The notes: generated by a model from the letters alone, not told the origin. A DNA stretch of 64,000 nt from JAKFWF01 sp963741505 (GCA_963741505.1 CAVUIJ010000006.1:248001-312000); one strand, 5' to 3'; counted from the stretch's first letter, positions 36,996 to 47,021 are shown. Numbers and translations: made by a program.

Positions 36996-38111
36996 GTGAA
37001 CGATCCTGCTCGCCCCTACAACGAACTGCCCCTGCTGCCGCCTGGGCTGGATATTGAAAGCAAGGCCGTGCTGAAGAAGTGCGTTGGCGCCCGCGCCGCA
37101 CTGGCAGGCCTGCAGCGGGCCGGGCAACTGATCCCCGATCAAAGTGTGCTGATCCACGTCATCCCGATGCTCGAAGCCAAGGGTAGCTCCGAGATCGAGA
37201 ATATCGTCACCACCAACGACGATCTGTTCCGGCAGGCGAGCCTGGAGGAGGGCACAGCCGACCCCGCCACGAAAGAAGCCCTGCGTTACCGAACGGCCCT
37301 GTTCGAGGGCTTCAAAACGCTGTCGGAGCGCCCGATCACCACGCGCACGATCGTCGACATCTGCCGGACACTGAAGGCCGTCGCCCTGGATATTCGCGCA
37401 ACGCCGGGTACCGCCCTGCGCAATTCGCACACCAACGAAACGATATACACCCCTCCCGAAGGCGCCGACCGCTTGCGATCGCTACTCGCCAACTGGGAAA
37501 GATTCCTGAACGAGCCGACCGATCTCGATCCGGTCGTCAAGATGGCAATCCTGCACTACCAGTTCGAGGCGATCCACCCGTTCACCGATGGCAATGGCCG
37601 GACCGGGCGCGTGCTCAACATCTTATGTCTGGTACAAGATAAGTTGCTGGACATGCCGACACTGTACCTCAGTCGACAAATCCTGCGGACTCGCGGCGAC
37701 TACTACCGGCTGCTCGCCGGCGTGACGAACTCGGGTGCCTGGGAGCCGTGGGTTCTCTACATGCTTGACGCCGTCGAAGTTACAGCGATCTGGACGCTCG
37801 GCAAGATCATCGCGATCCGCAAGCTGATGGACCAAGCGACCGCGCTGTTGCGGGCTGAAGCGCCAAAGATCTACTCGCGCGAACTGGTCGAGCTGATCTT
37901 CAGTCAGCCCTACTGCCGCATTTCCAATTTGGTTGAGAAGAAAATCGCCAAGCGTCAGGCGGCATCGACCTACCTGAAGACACTGGCAGCACTCGGCATA
38001 TTGGTGGAGGAAAAGGTCGGTCGCGACAAGGTCTTCATCCACAAGGTGTATCTTGAGCTGCTGTCCAACGACGACCATGCTGTCGAGCCCTATCCGCGGA
38101 GTTCCAAATGA
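36996..38111 (+). CDS. Fic family AMP-transferase, class II
   Basis: A 371-aa Fic protein that most likely transfers AMP to target proteins. The catalytic motif HPFTDGNGRTGR is at about residues 192-203. The N-terminal inhibitory helix motif SxxxEN is seen in GSSEIENIV near 64, placing it in class II. A FIC-N domain precedes and a C-terminal winged-helix-like part (SQPYCRISNLVEKKIAKRQAASTYLKTLAALGILVEEK) follows, suggesting DNA binding and autoregulation. GTG start at 36996, directly after the 72-bp array. Its last codons overlap the next gene (ATGA). Confidence 0.88.
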   Translation: MNDPARPYNELPLLPPGLDIESKAVLKKCVGARAALAGLQRAGQLIPDQSVLIHVIPMLEAKGSSEIENIVTTNDDLFRQASLEEGTADPATKEALRYRTALFEGFKTLSERPITTRTIVDICRTLKAVALDIRATPGTALRNSHTNETIYTPPEGADRLRSLLANWERFLNEPTDLDPVVKMAILHYQFEAIHPFTDGNGRTGRVLNILCLVQDKLLDMPTLYLSRQILRTRGDYYRLLAGVTNSGAWEPWVLYMLDAVEVTAIWTLGKIIAIRKLMDQATALLRAEAPKIYSRELVELIFSQPYCRISNLVEKKIAKRQAASTYLKTLAALGILVEEKVGRDKVFIHKVYLELLSNDDHAVEPYPRSSK

Positions 38112-38779
38112 CGAGTTCGAATGCTGCGGCGGCATTGGCCGACATTCGCGCCCGCATCGCCGCCGCCGAACGCACTGCAAAGCGTCCAGCCGGCTCGGTA
38201 CAGCTGATCGCGGTGACGAAGACCTATCAGGCTGCAGATATTCTGCCTGTGCTCGATGCCGGCCACCGGGTGTTCGGCGAGAACCGGGTGCAGGAGGCGC
38301 AAGCCAAGTGGCCGGAGCTGAAGGCTCGCTTTCCCGACATCGAGCTGCACCTGATCGGGCCGCTGCAATCGAACAAGGCGAAAGAGGCGGTGGCGCTGTT
38401 CGACTGCATTCATACCGTCGATCGGCCGAAAATTGCGCGCGCGATTGCGGCCGAGTGCGCGAAGCAGGGCCGTCATCCCAAACTGTTCGTGCAGGTCAAC
38501 ACCGGCGAGGAACCGCAGAAGGCGGGCATTGCGCCGAAGGCGACGGGCGCGTTCGTCGCCATGTGCCGTGACGAGCTGAAACTCGAGATCTCCGGCCTGA
38601 TGTGCATTCCGCCGGTCGAGGAAGAGCCGGCGGTGCATTTCGCCTTCCTCGCCAACCAGGCCAAGGAGCTCGGTCTGCCGGGCCTCAGCATGGGCATGAG
38701 CGCCGACTTCGAGACCGCCATCGCTTTCGGCGCGACGCACGTGCGCGTCGGCAGCGCGATTTTCGGCGCGCGGACATGA
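38108..38779 (+). CDS. YggS/PLPBP family pyridoxal-phosphate homeostasis protein
   Basis: A 223-aa PLP-binding TIM-barrel protein. Landmarks are VQLIAVTKTYQAADI with the PLP lysine near residue 38, VFGENRVQEAQAKWP, ELHLIGPLQSNKAKEAVALFDCIHTVD and the phosphate-binding end SMGMSADFETAIAFGATHVRVGSAIFG. These proteins buffer PLP and affect amino-acid balance. It overlaps fic by four bases, an unusual coupling. The following 165-bp gap carries a GTCACCC/GGGTGAC hairpin and no gene. Confidence 0.92.
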   Translation: MTSSNAAAALADIRARIAAAERTAKRPAGSVQLIAVTKTYQAADILPVLDAGHRVFGENRVQEAQAKWPELKARFPDIELHLIGPLQSNKAKEAVALFDCIHTVDRPKIARAIAAECAKQGRHPKLFVQVNTGEEPQKAGIAPKATGAFVAMCRDELKLEISGLMCIPPVEEEPAVHFAFLANQAKELGLPGLSMGMSADFETAIAFGATHVRVGSAIFGART

Positions 38780-38944
38780 TGCACTCCGCAGAAGTCAGGC
38801 GCGGCTCGTCACCCTAGCTCCTTCGCGGGGATGACGACGGAGGGGTGACGGTTTTCCTCAGGTTTTTCCCCGGCCGCCGCAAGCTGGAGGTGACGCCTCT
38901 GCTAGCCTCAGCCGACTGATTCGGGTCCGCGAGGAGAACCGCCC

Positions 38945-39840
38945 ATGGCCGCTGCCAGCACCGCCACGGTTGAAGCCGACAATGCCGCGGCCGATGCCGC
39001 CCGCGAGGCGCGCGACGAGGTGCTGCAGAAGGCTGCCAAGCCGGCGCCAGCAACCAAGGCTGTGGCGAGCCGCGACCAACGAGAGCCGCTGGGACAGCTT
39101 CCAGGTCGACGTCTGGATCACCAACTTCAACTCGATCGAGTTCGGCTTCTGGAAGAAGGACCGCAACAAGGCCAAGTCGCGCCAGTTCACCTCCGACATG
39201 GATATCTTCGCCGAGGTCACCGAGAACGGCGAGCGCACCGGCCTGCATCGGCTATCGCGAGGACCTGTGGACCAAGAAGACGGGCATGGACAAGCGCCTG
39301 GTGTTCAAGCTGTTCGGCGAGAAGCTCAACTGGCATGCGACCATGGATCTGATGCTCGGCCGCTCGCTGCAGCTGACGCTCGGCGCGCACGGCTTTCCGG
39401 TGATTGCGTTCTCGATGAATACCGGCGACCACAACCAGATGGTCTATATCGAGCGCTCGGCCCACAAGTGGCCATGGCAGCCGGAGAGTTTCTCGTTCTT
39501 CCTGCTGGAGGACGGCGAGCTCGACTTCTATCGCCTGCGCCGCGACATCTTCGCGCTCGGTCAGGACTACACGCTCTACGACCAGCACGATCGCGCTGTC
39601 GGCCACATCGACGGCAAGCTGCTGTCGCTCGGCGGCAAGTGGAAATGCCGGGTGCTGCGCGAGCATCGCGACAAGCGCGTGCACATCGTGATGAAGCTGT
39701 TCTGCGGCATGCTGCCGTTCAACCGCGGCTGCCGCAGCCACATCCGCTCGCTGCATTCGGCGATCCGCGGCGGCCGGCTCGAGCCGAAGCTCGAACGGCA
39801 GGAAGCCGACCTCTACATGAACCCGCGGCGGACCCGTTGA
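38945..39840 (+). CDS. Conserved hypothetical protein, two frameshifts
   Basis: Not assigned to a named family with confidence. After an alanine-rich start (residues 1-45) the sequence reads DSFQVDVWITNFNSIEFGFWKKDRNKAKSRQFTSDMDIFAEV. The rest (RLVFKLFGEKLNWHATMDLMLGRSLQL, then LYDQHDRAVGHIDGKLLSLGGKWKCRVLREH) is beta-rich, and the last part loosely recalls LURP-one/scramblase-like folds. Three reading frames are used; extra C residues at about 39070-39071 and 39242-39243 explain this, and two single-base removals give 297 aa. GAGGAGA precedes the start. Cytoplasmic by appearance. Confidence 0.6.
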
Positions 39841-39928
39841 ACCCAATCTCTACTGGCAGCAAGTGGTTGTTGTCGGTCTGCAGGTTGCTATAGGCTCGCG
39901 CGACGAACCGAACGCGTGAGGGTTGCGG

Positions 39929-41164
39929 ATGAATTTCCTGAAGAAGCTCGACGACCAGCCGTCGCTGCACGACGTTTCGCCGGAGCAGGTGGGGCTGTCC
40001 TCAAAGCGTTTGGCGCGCATTGCCGATGCGATCGAGCGCGAGATTGCGGCCAGGCGCATACCCGGCGGCGTGCTGGCGATCGCCCGGCGCGGCAAGCTCG
40101 CCTACCTCGAAGCATTCGGCAGCGGCGATGCCGAGGGCCGGGCGGCGATGTCGACCGACGCCGTGTTCTCGATTGCCTCGATGACCAAGGTGATGACTTC
40201 GATCGCGGTATTGCAGCTGCTCGAGGAAGGCCGCATCGGCCTCGCTGACCCGGTCTCGGGCTATCTGCCGGAGTTGGGTGAGATGCTGGTCGCCGACGTA
40301 TCGGCCGGGGCGACGCTCGTCACCAGGCCGGCGGCGCGGGCGCCGTCGATCCAGGATCTGCTTCGCCACACCTCCGGCATGACCTATCGCGATCGTGGGA
40401 CGACACCGGCACACAAGCTCTATCCGGGCAGCTCGATCACCGCCGCGGTGAAGCTGACGAAGACGGAGTATCTCGCCGCAATGGCCAAGTCGCCGCTGTT
40501 GTTCGAGCCGGGCTCGGACTGGGAATACGGCTTCTCGACCGATGTGCTGGGCATGGTCGTCGAGGCGGTGACCGGCGAGACGCTGGCTGAAACCCTGTCG
40601 AAGCGGATCTTTCAGCCGCTCGGCATGGCGAGCACCGGGTTCGAACTGACGCCGGCGCTGGCCCCGCGCTACGCGCAGGCGTTCGCCAAGGACGTGCTGA
40701 CCGGTGCGGCGCAGTCGATCCACCACGCGACCGGCGCCAAGACCAAATGGGACAGCGGCGGTGGCGGCGGCGTGTCGACGGCGCTCGACTACTTGAAGCT
40801 CGCCGAGGCTTTGCGTCGCGGCGGCCGGCTGGGCGACGCCCAGATTCTCGGCCGTAAGACGGTCGAGCTGATGACCGCGGACCATTTGCCGGAGCGGATC
40901 GAGAACCGCATCGCCGACAGCATGGACCCGTCGAGCGCCGGCTATGGCTTCGGTCTCGGTGTTGCCGTGCGGCGGCAGGCCGGTCTGCCGGCGATGGCCG
41001 GCTCCAAGGGCGACTACTACTGGTCGGGCGTCTACGGCACCTACTTCTGGGTCGACCCGGCCGAACATCTGGCCTGCGTGTGGATGTGCGCGTCGCCTGG
41101 GCTGGTGCGCCTTCGCTATCGGCCGATGATCCGAGCGCTTGTCTATCAGGCAATCGAGGATTGA
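39929..41164 (+). CDS. Beta-lactamase-fold serine hydrolase (class C/esterase type)
   Basis: A 411-aa serine hydrolase. The SxxK motif SMTK is near residue 88 in FSIASMTKVMTSIAVLQLLEEGRI. The Tyr motif is probably YGF in WEYGFSTDVLGMVVEAVTGE near 194. The third motif region is in the glycine-rich GAKTKWDSGGGGGVSTALDYLKLA. No signal peptide is obvious, so a cytoplasmic esterase or peptidase is more likely than an antibiotic-degrading enzyme. Start ATG 39929 with GAGGG upstream. Confidence 0.8.
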   Translation: MNFLKKLDDQPSLHDVSPEQVGLSSKRLARIADAIEREIAARRIPGGVLAIARRGKLAYLEAFGSGDAEGRAAMSTDAVFSIASMTKVMTSIAVLQLLEEGRIGLADPVSGYLPELGEMLVADVSAGATLVTRPAARAPSIQDLLRHTSGMTYRDRGTTPAHKLYPGSSITAAVKLTKTEYLAAMAKSPLLFEPGSDWEYGFSTDVLGMVVEAVTGETLAETLSKRIFQPLGMASTGFELTPALAPRYAQAFAKDVLTGAAQSIHHATGAKTKWDSGGGGGVSTALDYLKLAEALRRGGRLGDAQILGRKTVELMTADHLPERIENRIADSMDPSSAGYGFGLGVAVRRQAGLPAMAGSKGDYYWSGVYGTYFWVDPAEHLACVWMCASPGLVRLRYRPMIRALVYQAIED

Positions 41165-41172
41165 TGGGTCTC

Positions 41173-41274
41173 GTAGGTTGGGTTAGGACGCTCCCTTGCG
41201 TCTGTAACCCAACAACTTAAGACCACCCGTGGGATGTTGGGTTACGCGCGAAGTGGCGCGCTAACCCAACCTAC
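41173..41274. repeat. GTAGGTTGGGTTA-type palindromic repeat
   Basis: A full 102-bp element. Hairpin 1 runs GTAGGTTGGGTTAGGACGC to GCGTCTGTAACCCAACA. Hairpin 2 runs TGTTGGGTTACGCGC to GCGCGCTAACCCAACCTAC. The outer 13-bp arms are exact inverted copies. Confidence 0.85.
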
Positions 41275-41324
41275 GCTGCACCGATGTTTCCGACATTGTT
41301 CCCTAACCTTCATCGAGAATCCCC

Positions 41325-42545
41325 ATGAGCCAACTGATCGGCCTCGAAGCGCTTGCCAAGGGCGCGGTTTTGTCCCCCTTCACCCGTCTGAACCGGCTGC
41401 TGGCCGATATTCCGCCAGGGCATCAAAAGACCATCGAGATGACGGCCGGCGACCCAAAGGAAGTGATGCCCGGCTTCGTCGTCGATCGCATCGCCGAGGC
41501 CAAGGATACGCTTGGCACCTATCCGAAAATCCGCGGCTCGGACGATCTTCGCCAGACCATCGCGCACTGGATCGACCGCCGCTACGGATTGCGGCCCGGT
41601 ATCGACTTCAGGCGCGAGGTGCATCCCCTCAACGGCTCGCGCGAGGGCCTGTTCTTCGCCATGCTGCCGGCGGCCGGCCGCAAGCAGGTCAAGGGCCGGC
41701 CAGTGGTGCTGATGCCGAACCCGTTCTATCAAGCCTACGTCGGTGCCGCCTACGGTGCCAACTGCGAGGCGGTATTCCTCAATGCCACCGCCGAGACCGG
41801 GCACCTGCCCGACCTCGATGAGGTCGCGGGCGACACCGAGCTCTTGGATCGCACCGTCGCCTTCTACCTGTGCTCGCCGGCTAATCCGCAAGGGGCGGTG
41901 GCGAGCCGCGCCTACGTCACGCGCGCGCTCGAGCTCGCCCGGCGCCACGACTTCATGCTGTTCTTCGACGAGTGCTACTCGGAGATCTACACCGGTGACG
42001 TGGCGCCGACCGGCGGTCTCGAAGTCGCGGCGAAGACACCGGAGCGGTTCAAGAACCTGGTGGTGTTCAACTCGCTGTCGAAGCGTTCGAACCTGCCCGG
42101 CCTGCGCTCCGGTTTCGCGGCGGGCGATGGCGATTTTCTCGAGACGCTTGCGGAAGTGCGCAACCTGACCGCGCCGCAGATGCCTGGCATCATCCAGCAT
42201 GCCTCGGCGGCAGTTTGGGCGGAGGAGCAGCATGTCGCGGTCATTCGCCAGGCCTACCGCACCAAGTTTGACATCTGCGACGAGTTGCTCAAGGGCAAGT
42301 TCGCCTATAAGCGGCCGGCCGGCGGGTTTTTCCTTTGGCTCGAAATGGGTCATCTCGGAAACAGCGTCGACGCCGCGGTAACACTTTGGCAACGCTGTGG
42401 TGTGAAGGTGGTGCCCGGTGCCTATCTGGCGCAGACCGGCCGCAATGGGGTCAATCCTGGCGAGAACCACATCCGCGTGGCACTCGTGCATCCGCCGGTG
42501 GTGATCAGGGAGGCGTTGCAACGGATCGTCAACGTCAGCGCGTAG
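41325..42545 (+). CDS. PLP aminotransferase, N-succinyldiaminopimelate aminotransferase (DapC)-like
   Basis: A 406-aa class I/II aminotransferase. Seen: FTRLNRLLADIPPG, HPLNGSREGLFFAMLPAAG, the NPFYQAYVGAAYGA stretch, CSPANPQGAV near 188 and the PLP-lysine motif NSLSKRSNLPGLRSGF with Lys near 250. These match the alphaproteobacterial group annotated as DapC, which acts in lysine and peptidoglycan precursor synthesis. It precedes ftsK by 16 bp on the same strand, a conserved arrangement. Substrate assignment rests on family resemblance. Confidence 0.8.
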   Translation: MSQLIGLEALAKGAVLSPFTRLNRLLADIPPGHQKTIEMTAGDPKEVMPGFVVDRIAEAKDTLGTYPKIRGSDDLRQTIAHWIDRRYGLRPGIDFRREVHPLNGSREGLFFAMLPAAGRKQVKGRPVVLMPNPFYQAYVGAAYGANCEAVFLNATAETGHLPDLDEVAGDTELLDRTVAFYLCSPANPQGAVASRAYVTRALELARRHDFMLFFDECYSEIYTGDVAPTGGLEVAAKTPERFKNLVVFNSLSKRSNLPGLRSGFAAGDGDFLETLAEVRNLTAPQMPGIIQHASAAVWAEEQHVAVIRQAYRTKFDICDELLKGKFAYKRPAGGFFLWLEMGHLGNSVDAAVTLWQRCGVKVVPGAYLAQTGRNGVNPGENHIRVALVHPPVVIREALQRIVNVSA

Positions 42546-42561
42546 GAATTGCGTTCGCCCC

Positions 42562-45142
42562 ATGGCCTTCCAGAGCAGAGGTAGCGACCCGCAGCGTCTG
42601 CTGCCGGAGACGCTCGAGGATCGGATCCTGGGGGTGGTGTCGCAAGGCGCTGGCGGTCTGCTGTGCCTGATCGGCGCGGCAGGCTGGGCGAGCCTGTTGA
42701 CGTGGTCGCTGAATGATCCGAGCCTGACGCACGCAACCGGCGGCGTGACCCGCAATCTGCTGGGCGCGCCCGGCGCCATATTGTCCGACCTGGTGCTGCA
42801 GACGCTGGGCTTTGCCGCGGTGTTCGTGCTGCTGCCGCCGGTGATCTGGGGCCTGGAGCTGGCGCTGGCGCGCCGGGTTCCCGATTTTCGCTCCAAGATC
42901 GCCCTCTTTCCCGTCGCCATCGTATTGCTGGCCGGTGCCTGTTCGGCGCTGCCGGTGCCGGCACGTTGGCCATTGCATCACGGCATGGGCGGCATCCTGG
43001 GCGATGTCCTGTTCAATATGCTCAATAACCTGTTCGCCGCGATCAATCCCCAGCGCAGCGGCCTTGCCGCCGGCCTGGTGTTCGCCTGCACCGGCTTCGG
43101 CGCGCTGATCCAGAATCTGGGACTGAGCGGCCGCGACCTGGCCTATCTCATGCAATCGATGCCAGGCGACCGCCGTGCTCCGGCGCTTGCGTCGTGGCGG
43201 GCGAAGCTATCGACGGCTGGGGCGTGGGCTGCCGATTACGCCCATCGTGCGCCCACGCCGCAGCCCGTCGGCGCGTTCGATGTCGAGCAACGCCCATATC
43301 CTGCAACGCCCCACGGCTATTTCGGGCCAACCGGCCCGCGCGAGCAGCAGGCCTATGCCGAACGGGCATTTGCCGATTTCCAGTTGGCCCCCGGCCGCGA
43401 TGGATATCGCCATACCGGCGATCATGCGCACACCGCGACAAATGGCGGAAGGGCAGCAGCACCCAGCCGTCTATCGCGGCGATGCATTTGAAGGTCACGG
43501 CGATGACGACCCGCGCGAGATCGCCGAGCGGTTCGCCCCCCACGGCGCCGGTCACGAAAGCGAGCCCGCGGCTCGTTCCCGCGGCTTGCTCGGCAGCCTG
43601 TGGAGCCGCCGCCAGGGCCCGGCCTATAAGCGGCCGAGCCTCAATTTGTTGAAACGGCCGGCCTACGCCAAGCCGAGCCAGGAGTTCACCTCCACGGTAT
43701 TGCGCGGCACCGCCCGATTGCTCGAGGACGTGCTCGCCGACTTCGGCATCAAGGGCGAAGTGAAAGACATCAAACCGGGCCCGGTCGTCACGCTCTATGA
43801 GCTCGAGCCAGCGCGCGGCATCAAGGCATCCCGCGTGGTGGCGCTGGCCGACGATATCGCCCGCTCGATGAGCGCGACAGCGGTCCGTGTCGCCGTCGTG
43901 CCTGGCCGCAATGTCATCGGCATCGAGCTGCCGAACGTGCGCCGCGAAACGGTGCTGCTGCGGGAAATCCTGGAGGCGGACGCCTACAAGTCTGGCGAGG
44001 CGACGCTGCCGCTGGCGCTAGGCCGCACGATCAGCGGCGATCCCGTGGTCACCGATCTCGCACGCATGCCGCACCTGCTGGTTGCCGGCACGACCGGTTC
44101 CGGCAAGTCGGTCGGTGTCAACGCGATGATCCTGTCGCTGATCTACAAGCTGTCGCCGGAAGAGTGCCGGTTTCTGATGATCGACCCGAAGATGCTGGAG
44201 CTGTCGGTCTACAACGGCATCCCGCATCTGCTGACGCCCGTCATCACCGACTCGGGCAAGGCAGTGCAGGCGCTGAACTGGGCCGTGGCTGAGATGGAGG
44301 AGCGCTACAAGCGCATGTCGCAGCTCGGCGTGCGCAATATCGAGGTATTCAACAATCGCGTGCGCAATGCGGCCAAACGCGGTGAACAGCTTGCCCGCAC
44401 CGTGCAGACCGGCATCGACAGCCGCACCGGCCAGCCGATCTACCAGCAGGATGTTCTCGAATCCGAACCAATGCCGTACATCGTCGTCGTGGTCGACGAG
44501 TTCGCCGACCTGATGATCGCCGCCGGCAAGGAGCTCGAGGTCGCGGTGCAACGGCTGGCGCAGATGGCGCGTGCCGCCGGCATCCACCTCGTCATGGCGA
44601 CGCAGCGGCCATCAGTCGACATCATCACCGGCACTATCAAGGCAAATTTCCCGACCCGGCTCAGTTTCAAGGTGGCCTCGCGCATCGACAGCCGGACGAT
44701 TCTCAACGAGCAGGGTGCCGAACAGCTGCTGGGCCAAGGCGACATGCTGTTTTCGACCGGAGCCGGACAACTGACCCGGGTTCACGGTCCCTTCGTCTCA
44801 GACGAAGAGGTCGAGGGCATAGTCATGGCGCTGCGGGCCGACGGCGAGCCACGTTATGTCGACGGCATCACCGATGGTCCGGAGGACATGCCGGCCAGCC
44901 ATCAGCCGGCCGCAAGTCGGGCAAACGCCGAGGATGGCCTCTACGAAAAAGCCGTGGCCATCGTGCTGCGCGATCGCAAGGCCTCGACCAGCTACATCCA
45001 GCGGCGCTTGAGCATCGGCTACAACCGCGCGGCCGACTTGATCGAGCGGATGGAGCGGGATGGCATCATCACGCCCGCTAGCGGCACTGCCAAGCGCGAG
45101 ATCCTGGTTGCCGGCGGCAGTGTCGCATCCGATGCCGCGTAA
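42562..45142 (+). CDS. ftsK: DNA translocase FtsK, frameshifted
   Basis: A septal DNA pump that clears the chromosome terminus during division. The N-terminal membrane part, with four or so hydrophobic segments within the first 200 residues, and the start of the linker are in one frame. The linker end and motor are in the next: Walker A AGTTGSGKSVGVN, Walker B YIVVVVDEFADLM and the C-terminal gamma winged helix (LYEKAVAIVLRDRKASTSYIQRRLSIGYNRAADLIERME). One extra base lies between about 43400 and 43445 in the poorly conserved linker; correction gives 859 aa. It is a likely sequence error. Confidence 0.92.
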
Positions 45143-45262
45143 CGGCGCCGGAAATCTGCCGCTGCGCCCATTGCCGCCCACATCTCGCCCGATTATTGGG
45201 TGAAGCGGGTGGGGTGGCTGGCGATGATTCGCCGGCCCTCGGTGACATGTCGTGGGGGCAAG

Positions 45263-45976
45263 ATGCATATTCGGTCGTTGATCAGGGTCGCCGTGACCGC
45301 GGGTTTGACACTCGTGGCGGCTTCGACCGGCAATGCACAAGAGGCCAAGAAGGCGCCCCAGAGTCCGGTCGGCCAGCCTTGGCCAGCACAGACCCAGGTC
45401 GGTACAGGCACCGACGCGAAGGTGTTCGACGCCAACCAGATGGCAACGATCAAGAAGGTCACCGACTATTTCAACGGCCTCAACAATTTGAAGGGCGTCT
45501 TCCAGCAGACCAATCCGGACGGCAAGAAAATGCGCGGCTCGGTCGCGGTGAAGAAGCCCGGCCGCTTCCGCTTTGACTACAACAAGCCGAGCCAGCAGAT
45601 CGTCATTTCCGACGGCAAGATGCTGGCGATCCAGGATCTCGACGGCAACGCGGACGACCGCTATGAGCTCGACAACACACCATTCCGGATGTTGCTGAAG
45701 AAGGACGTCGACCTTGTTCGCGACGCGCGTATCCTCGAAGTGCAGGAAGCCGAGGACCTCATCATCCTGACAGTGATGGACAAGAGTCCGGACGCACCTG
45801 GCAAGATCAAGCTGTTTTTCACGGTCAAACCGGCGCTCGAATTGAAGGAATGGGTGACGACCGACGCCCAGAACCTCGACACTCGCGTCGAGCTGTCCGG
45901 TGTCAACCGCACCGAGGAGATCGACGCCGCCAATTTCGACATCAAGAGCGTCGCGCTGAACAGGCTGAAGCAATAG
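45263..45976 (+). CDS. lolA: Outer-membrane lipoprotein carrier protein LolA
   Basis: A 237-aa periplasmic chaperone that ferries lipoproteins from the inner membrane to the outer membrane. The signal peptide MHIRSLIRVAVTAGLTLVAASTGNAQ is cleaved near residue 26. The LolA fold begins at about 65 with TDYFNGLNNLKGVFQQTNPDGKKMRGSVAVKKPGRFRFDY, then the typical DLDGNADDRYELDNTPFRMLL. I chose ATG 45263 because it starts the signal peptide and has a purine-rich GGGGG upstream. The ftsK-lolA order is common in Rhizobiales, where xth often follows; here it does not. Confidence 0.9.
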   Translation: MHIRSLIRVAVTAGLTLVAASTGNAQEAKKAPQSPVGQPWPAQTQVGTGTDAKVFDANQMATIKKVTDYFNGLNNLKGVFQQTNPDGKKMRGSVAVKKPGRFRFDYNKPSQQIVISDGKMLAIQDLDGNADDRYELDNTPFRMLLKKDVDLVRDARILEVQEAEDLIILTVMDKSPDAPGKIKLFFTVKPALELKEWVTTDAQNLDTRVELSGVNRTEEIDAANFDIKSVALNRLKQ

Positions 45977-46312
45977 GCGGGCGGGGCCGTTAACCATGAC
46001 CGCTGTGGCATGCCAGTCGCCAGCAAGCGAAGTCTGTGGATAATTCCCGTAATAATTGTAAATTTTTCGTGATCAGCTCTGTCGCCCTCTATTGTAATTC
46101 GCAAAGCTGCGCTTAAATCTTCCGTATGCAGGTGGCGTCAACCTGTATCGGCAGTGCCCCCCGTCTAGCCGATGACGCACCTGTCGCACTGGATTCCCTC
46201 CCAGTGCTGTCAGCGCTTAACCAGCGCCAAGCGCCCAACTCCTCCCCCCGGAGTTGGGCGCAATTCGTTTGTGGGCGACGCCGCGGAAGCCGATTGTGCA
46301 ATTGAGAGCATA
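45977..46312. other. Gene-free 336-bp gap with a perfect 12-bp hairpin
   Basis: Between lolA and the converging cyclic-nucleotide-binding gene. The left part (about 46030-46125) is AT-rich with runs such as GTAAATTTTTCG. At 46231-46261 GCGCCCAACTCC and GGAGTTGGGCGC form a perfect stem around a C-rich loop. No T run follows on either strand, so it is not a classic terminator. No open frame here looks coding. Confidence 0.5.
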
Positions 46313-46858
46313 TCAGTGGCGGGTCTCCAGCCCCGGCCGGACCTGCTCAAGGGCAAGGCGGGGCCGCCTCGGCTCCGCCTGGAGAGCCGGCGCAGCGCCG
46401 ACGCTTTCGCCAGCCAGACTTTGATCGATGGCACGGAGTTCGACGGCGAGGTTCTTTAGCCGCGCGGCGATTTTTGTTACCAAATGATCGGCGAGCCGAG
46501 CATCGTCTGCCATCTGTTCGTACATGCTCGCACGCGTGATCTTGAGTGCCCGAACCGGGCTCTTGGCAACCACCGTGGACGTGTACTCGGTATCGACCAG
46601 CATCGCCATCTCGCCAATAAGCGAGCCAACGACGATCGGCTCCGGCTCGGAGCCGAGGTCGGGACCCTTGGTGCGGACGGCTTCACCGTTGACGATCACA
46701 AAGGCTGCGTTCGCCTCGGCGTCGGCTTCCACGATGGTCTGGCCGGGTCGGAACACGATCCGTTCGGCCCGTCGCGCGATCTCCGTGATCTGCAGCGGGC
46801 GCAAGCCCTGGAATAGCGCAATCCTCAACAGTGGTGCGACAAGCGCATCGATCGCCAT
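46313..46858 (-). CDS. Cyclic nucleotide-binding domain protein without DNA-binding domain
   Basis: A 181-aa protein. A CAP-effector-type beta-roll covers residues 15-125: LFQGLRPLQITEIARRAERIVFRPGQTIVEADAEANAAFVIVNGEAVRTKG, then VVGSLIGEMAMLVDTEYTSTVVAKSPVRALKI, which includes the GEMAML phosphate-binding cassette motif. It lacks the classical R-[ST]-A at that site and no C-terminal helix-turn-helix follows, only a helix and a charged tail. I chose Met at 46858, with GGGAG upstream. A regulatory or sensing role is inferred. Confidence 0.75.
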   Translation of the reverse strand: MAIDALVAPLLRIALFQGLRPLQITEIARRAERIVFRPGQTIVEADAEANAAFVIVNGEAVRTKGPDLGSEPEPIVVGSLIGEMAMLVDTEYTSTVVAKSPVRALKITRASMYEQMADDARLADHLVTKIAARLKNLAVELRAIDQSLAGESVGAAPALQAEPRRPRLALEQVRPGLETRH

Positions 46859-47021
46859 GGCGTCGTAACTCCCGTGGACTGACACGTTGGCAAGCTCTGA
46901 CGCGGAACTGGATGACAGGCCAAGAATCGACTGATTCGGCAGGTCGCCGCCAGCGATCAATCGCAGCTGGGGATCAGCGGTTGAAAAGGCAGGGAAATCC
47001 CGCGATTATCGAAGCCCCGGT

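Noticed and set aside
41310..42920. A 536-codon minus-strand frame over the aminotransferase
   Set aside because: Antisense shadow of dapC-like and ftsK genes.
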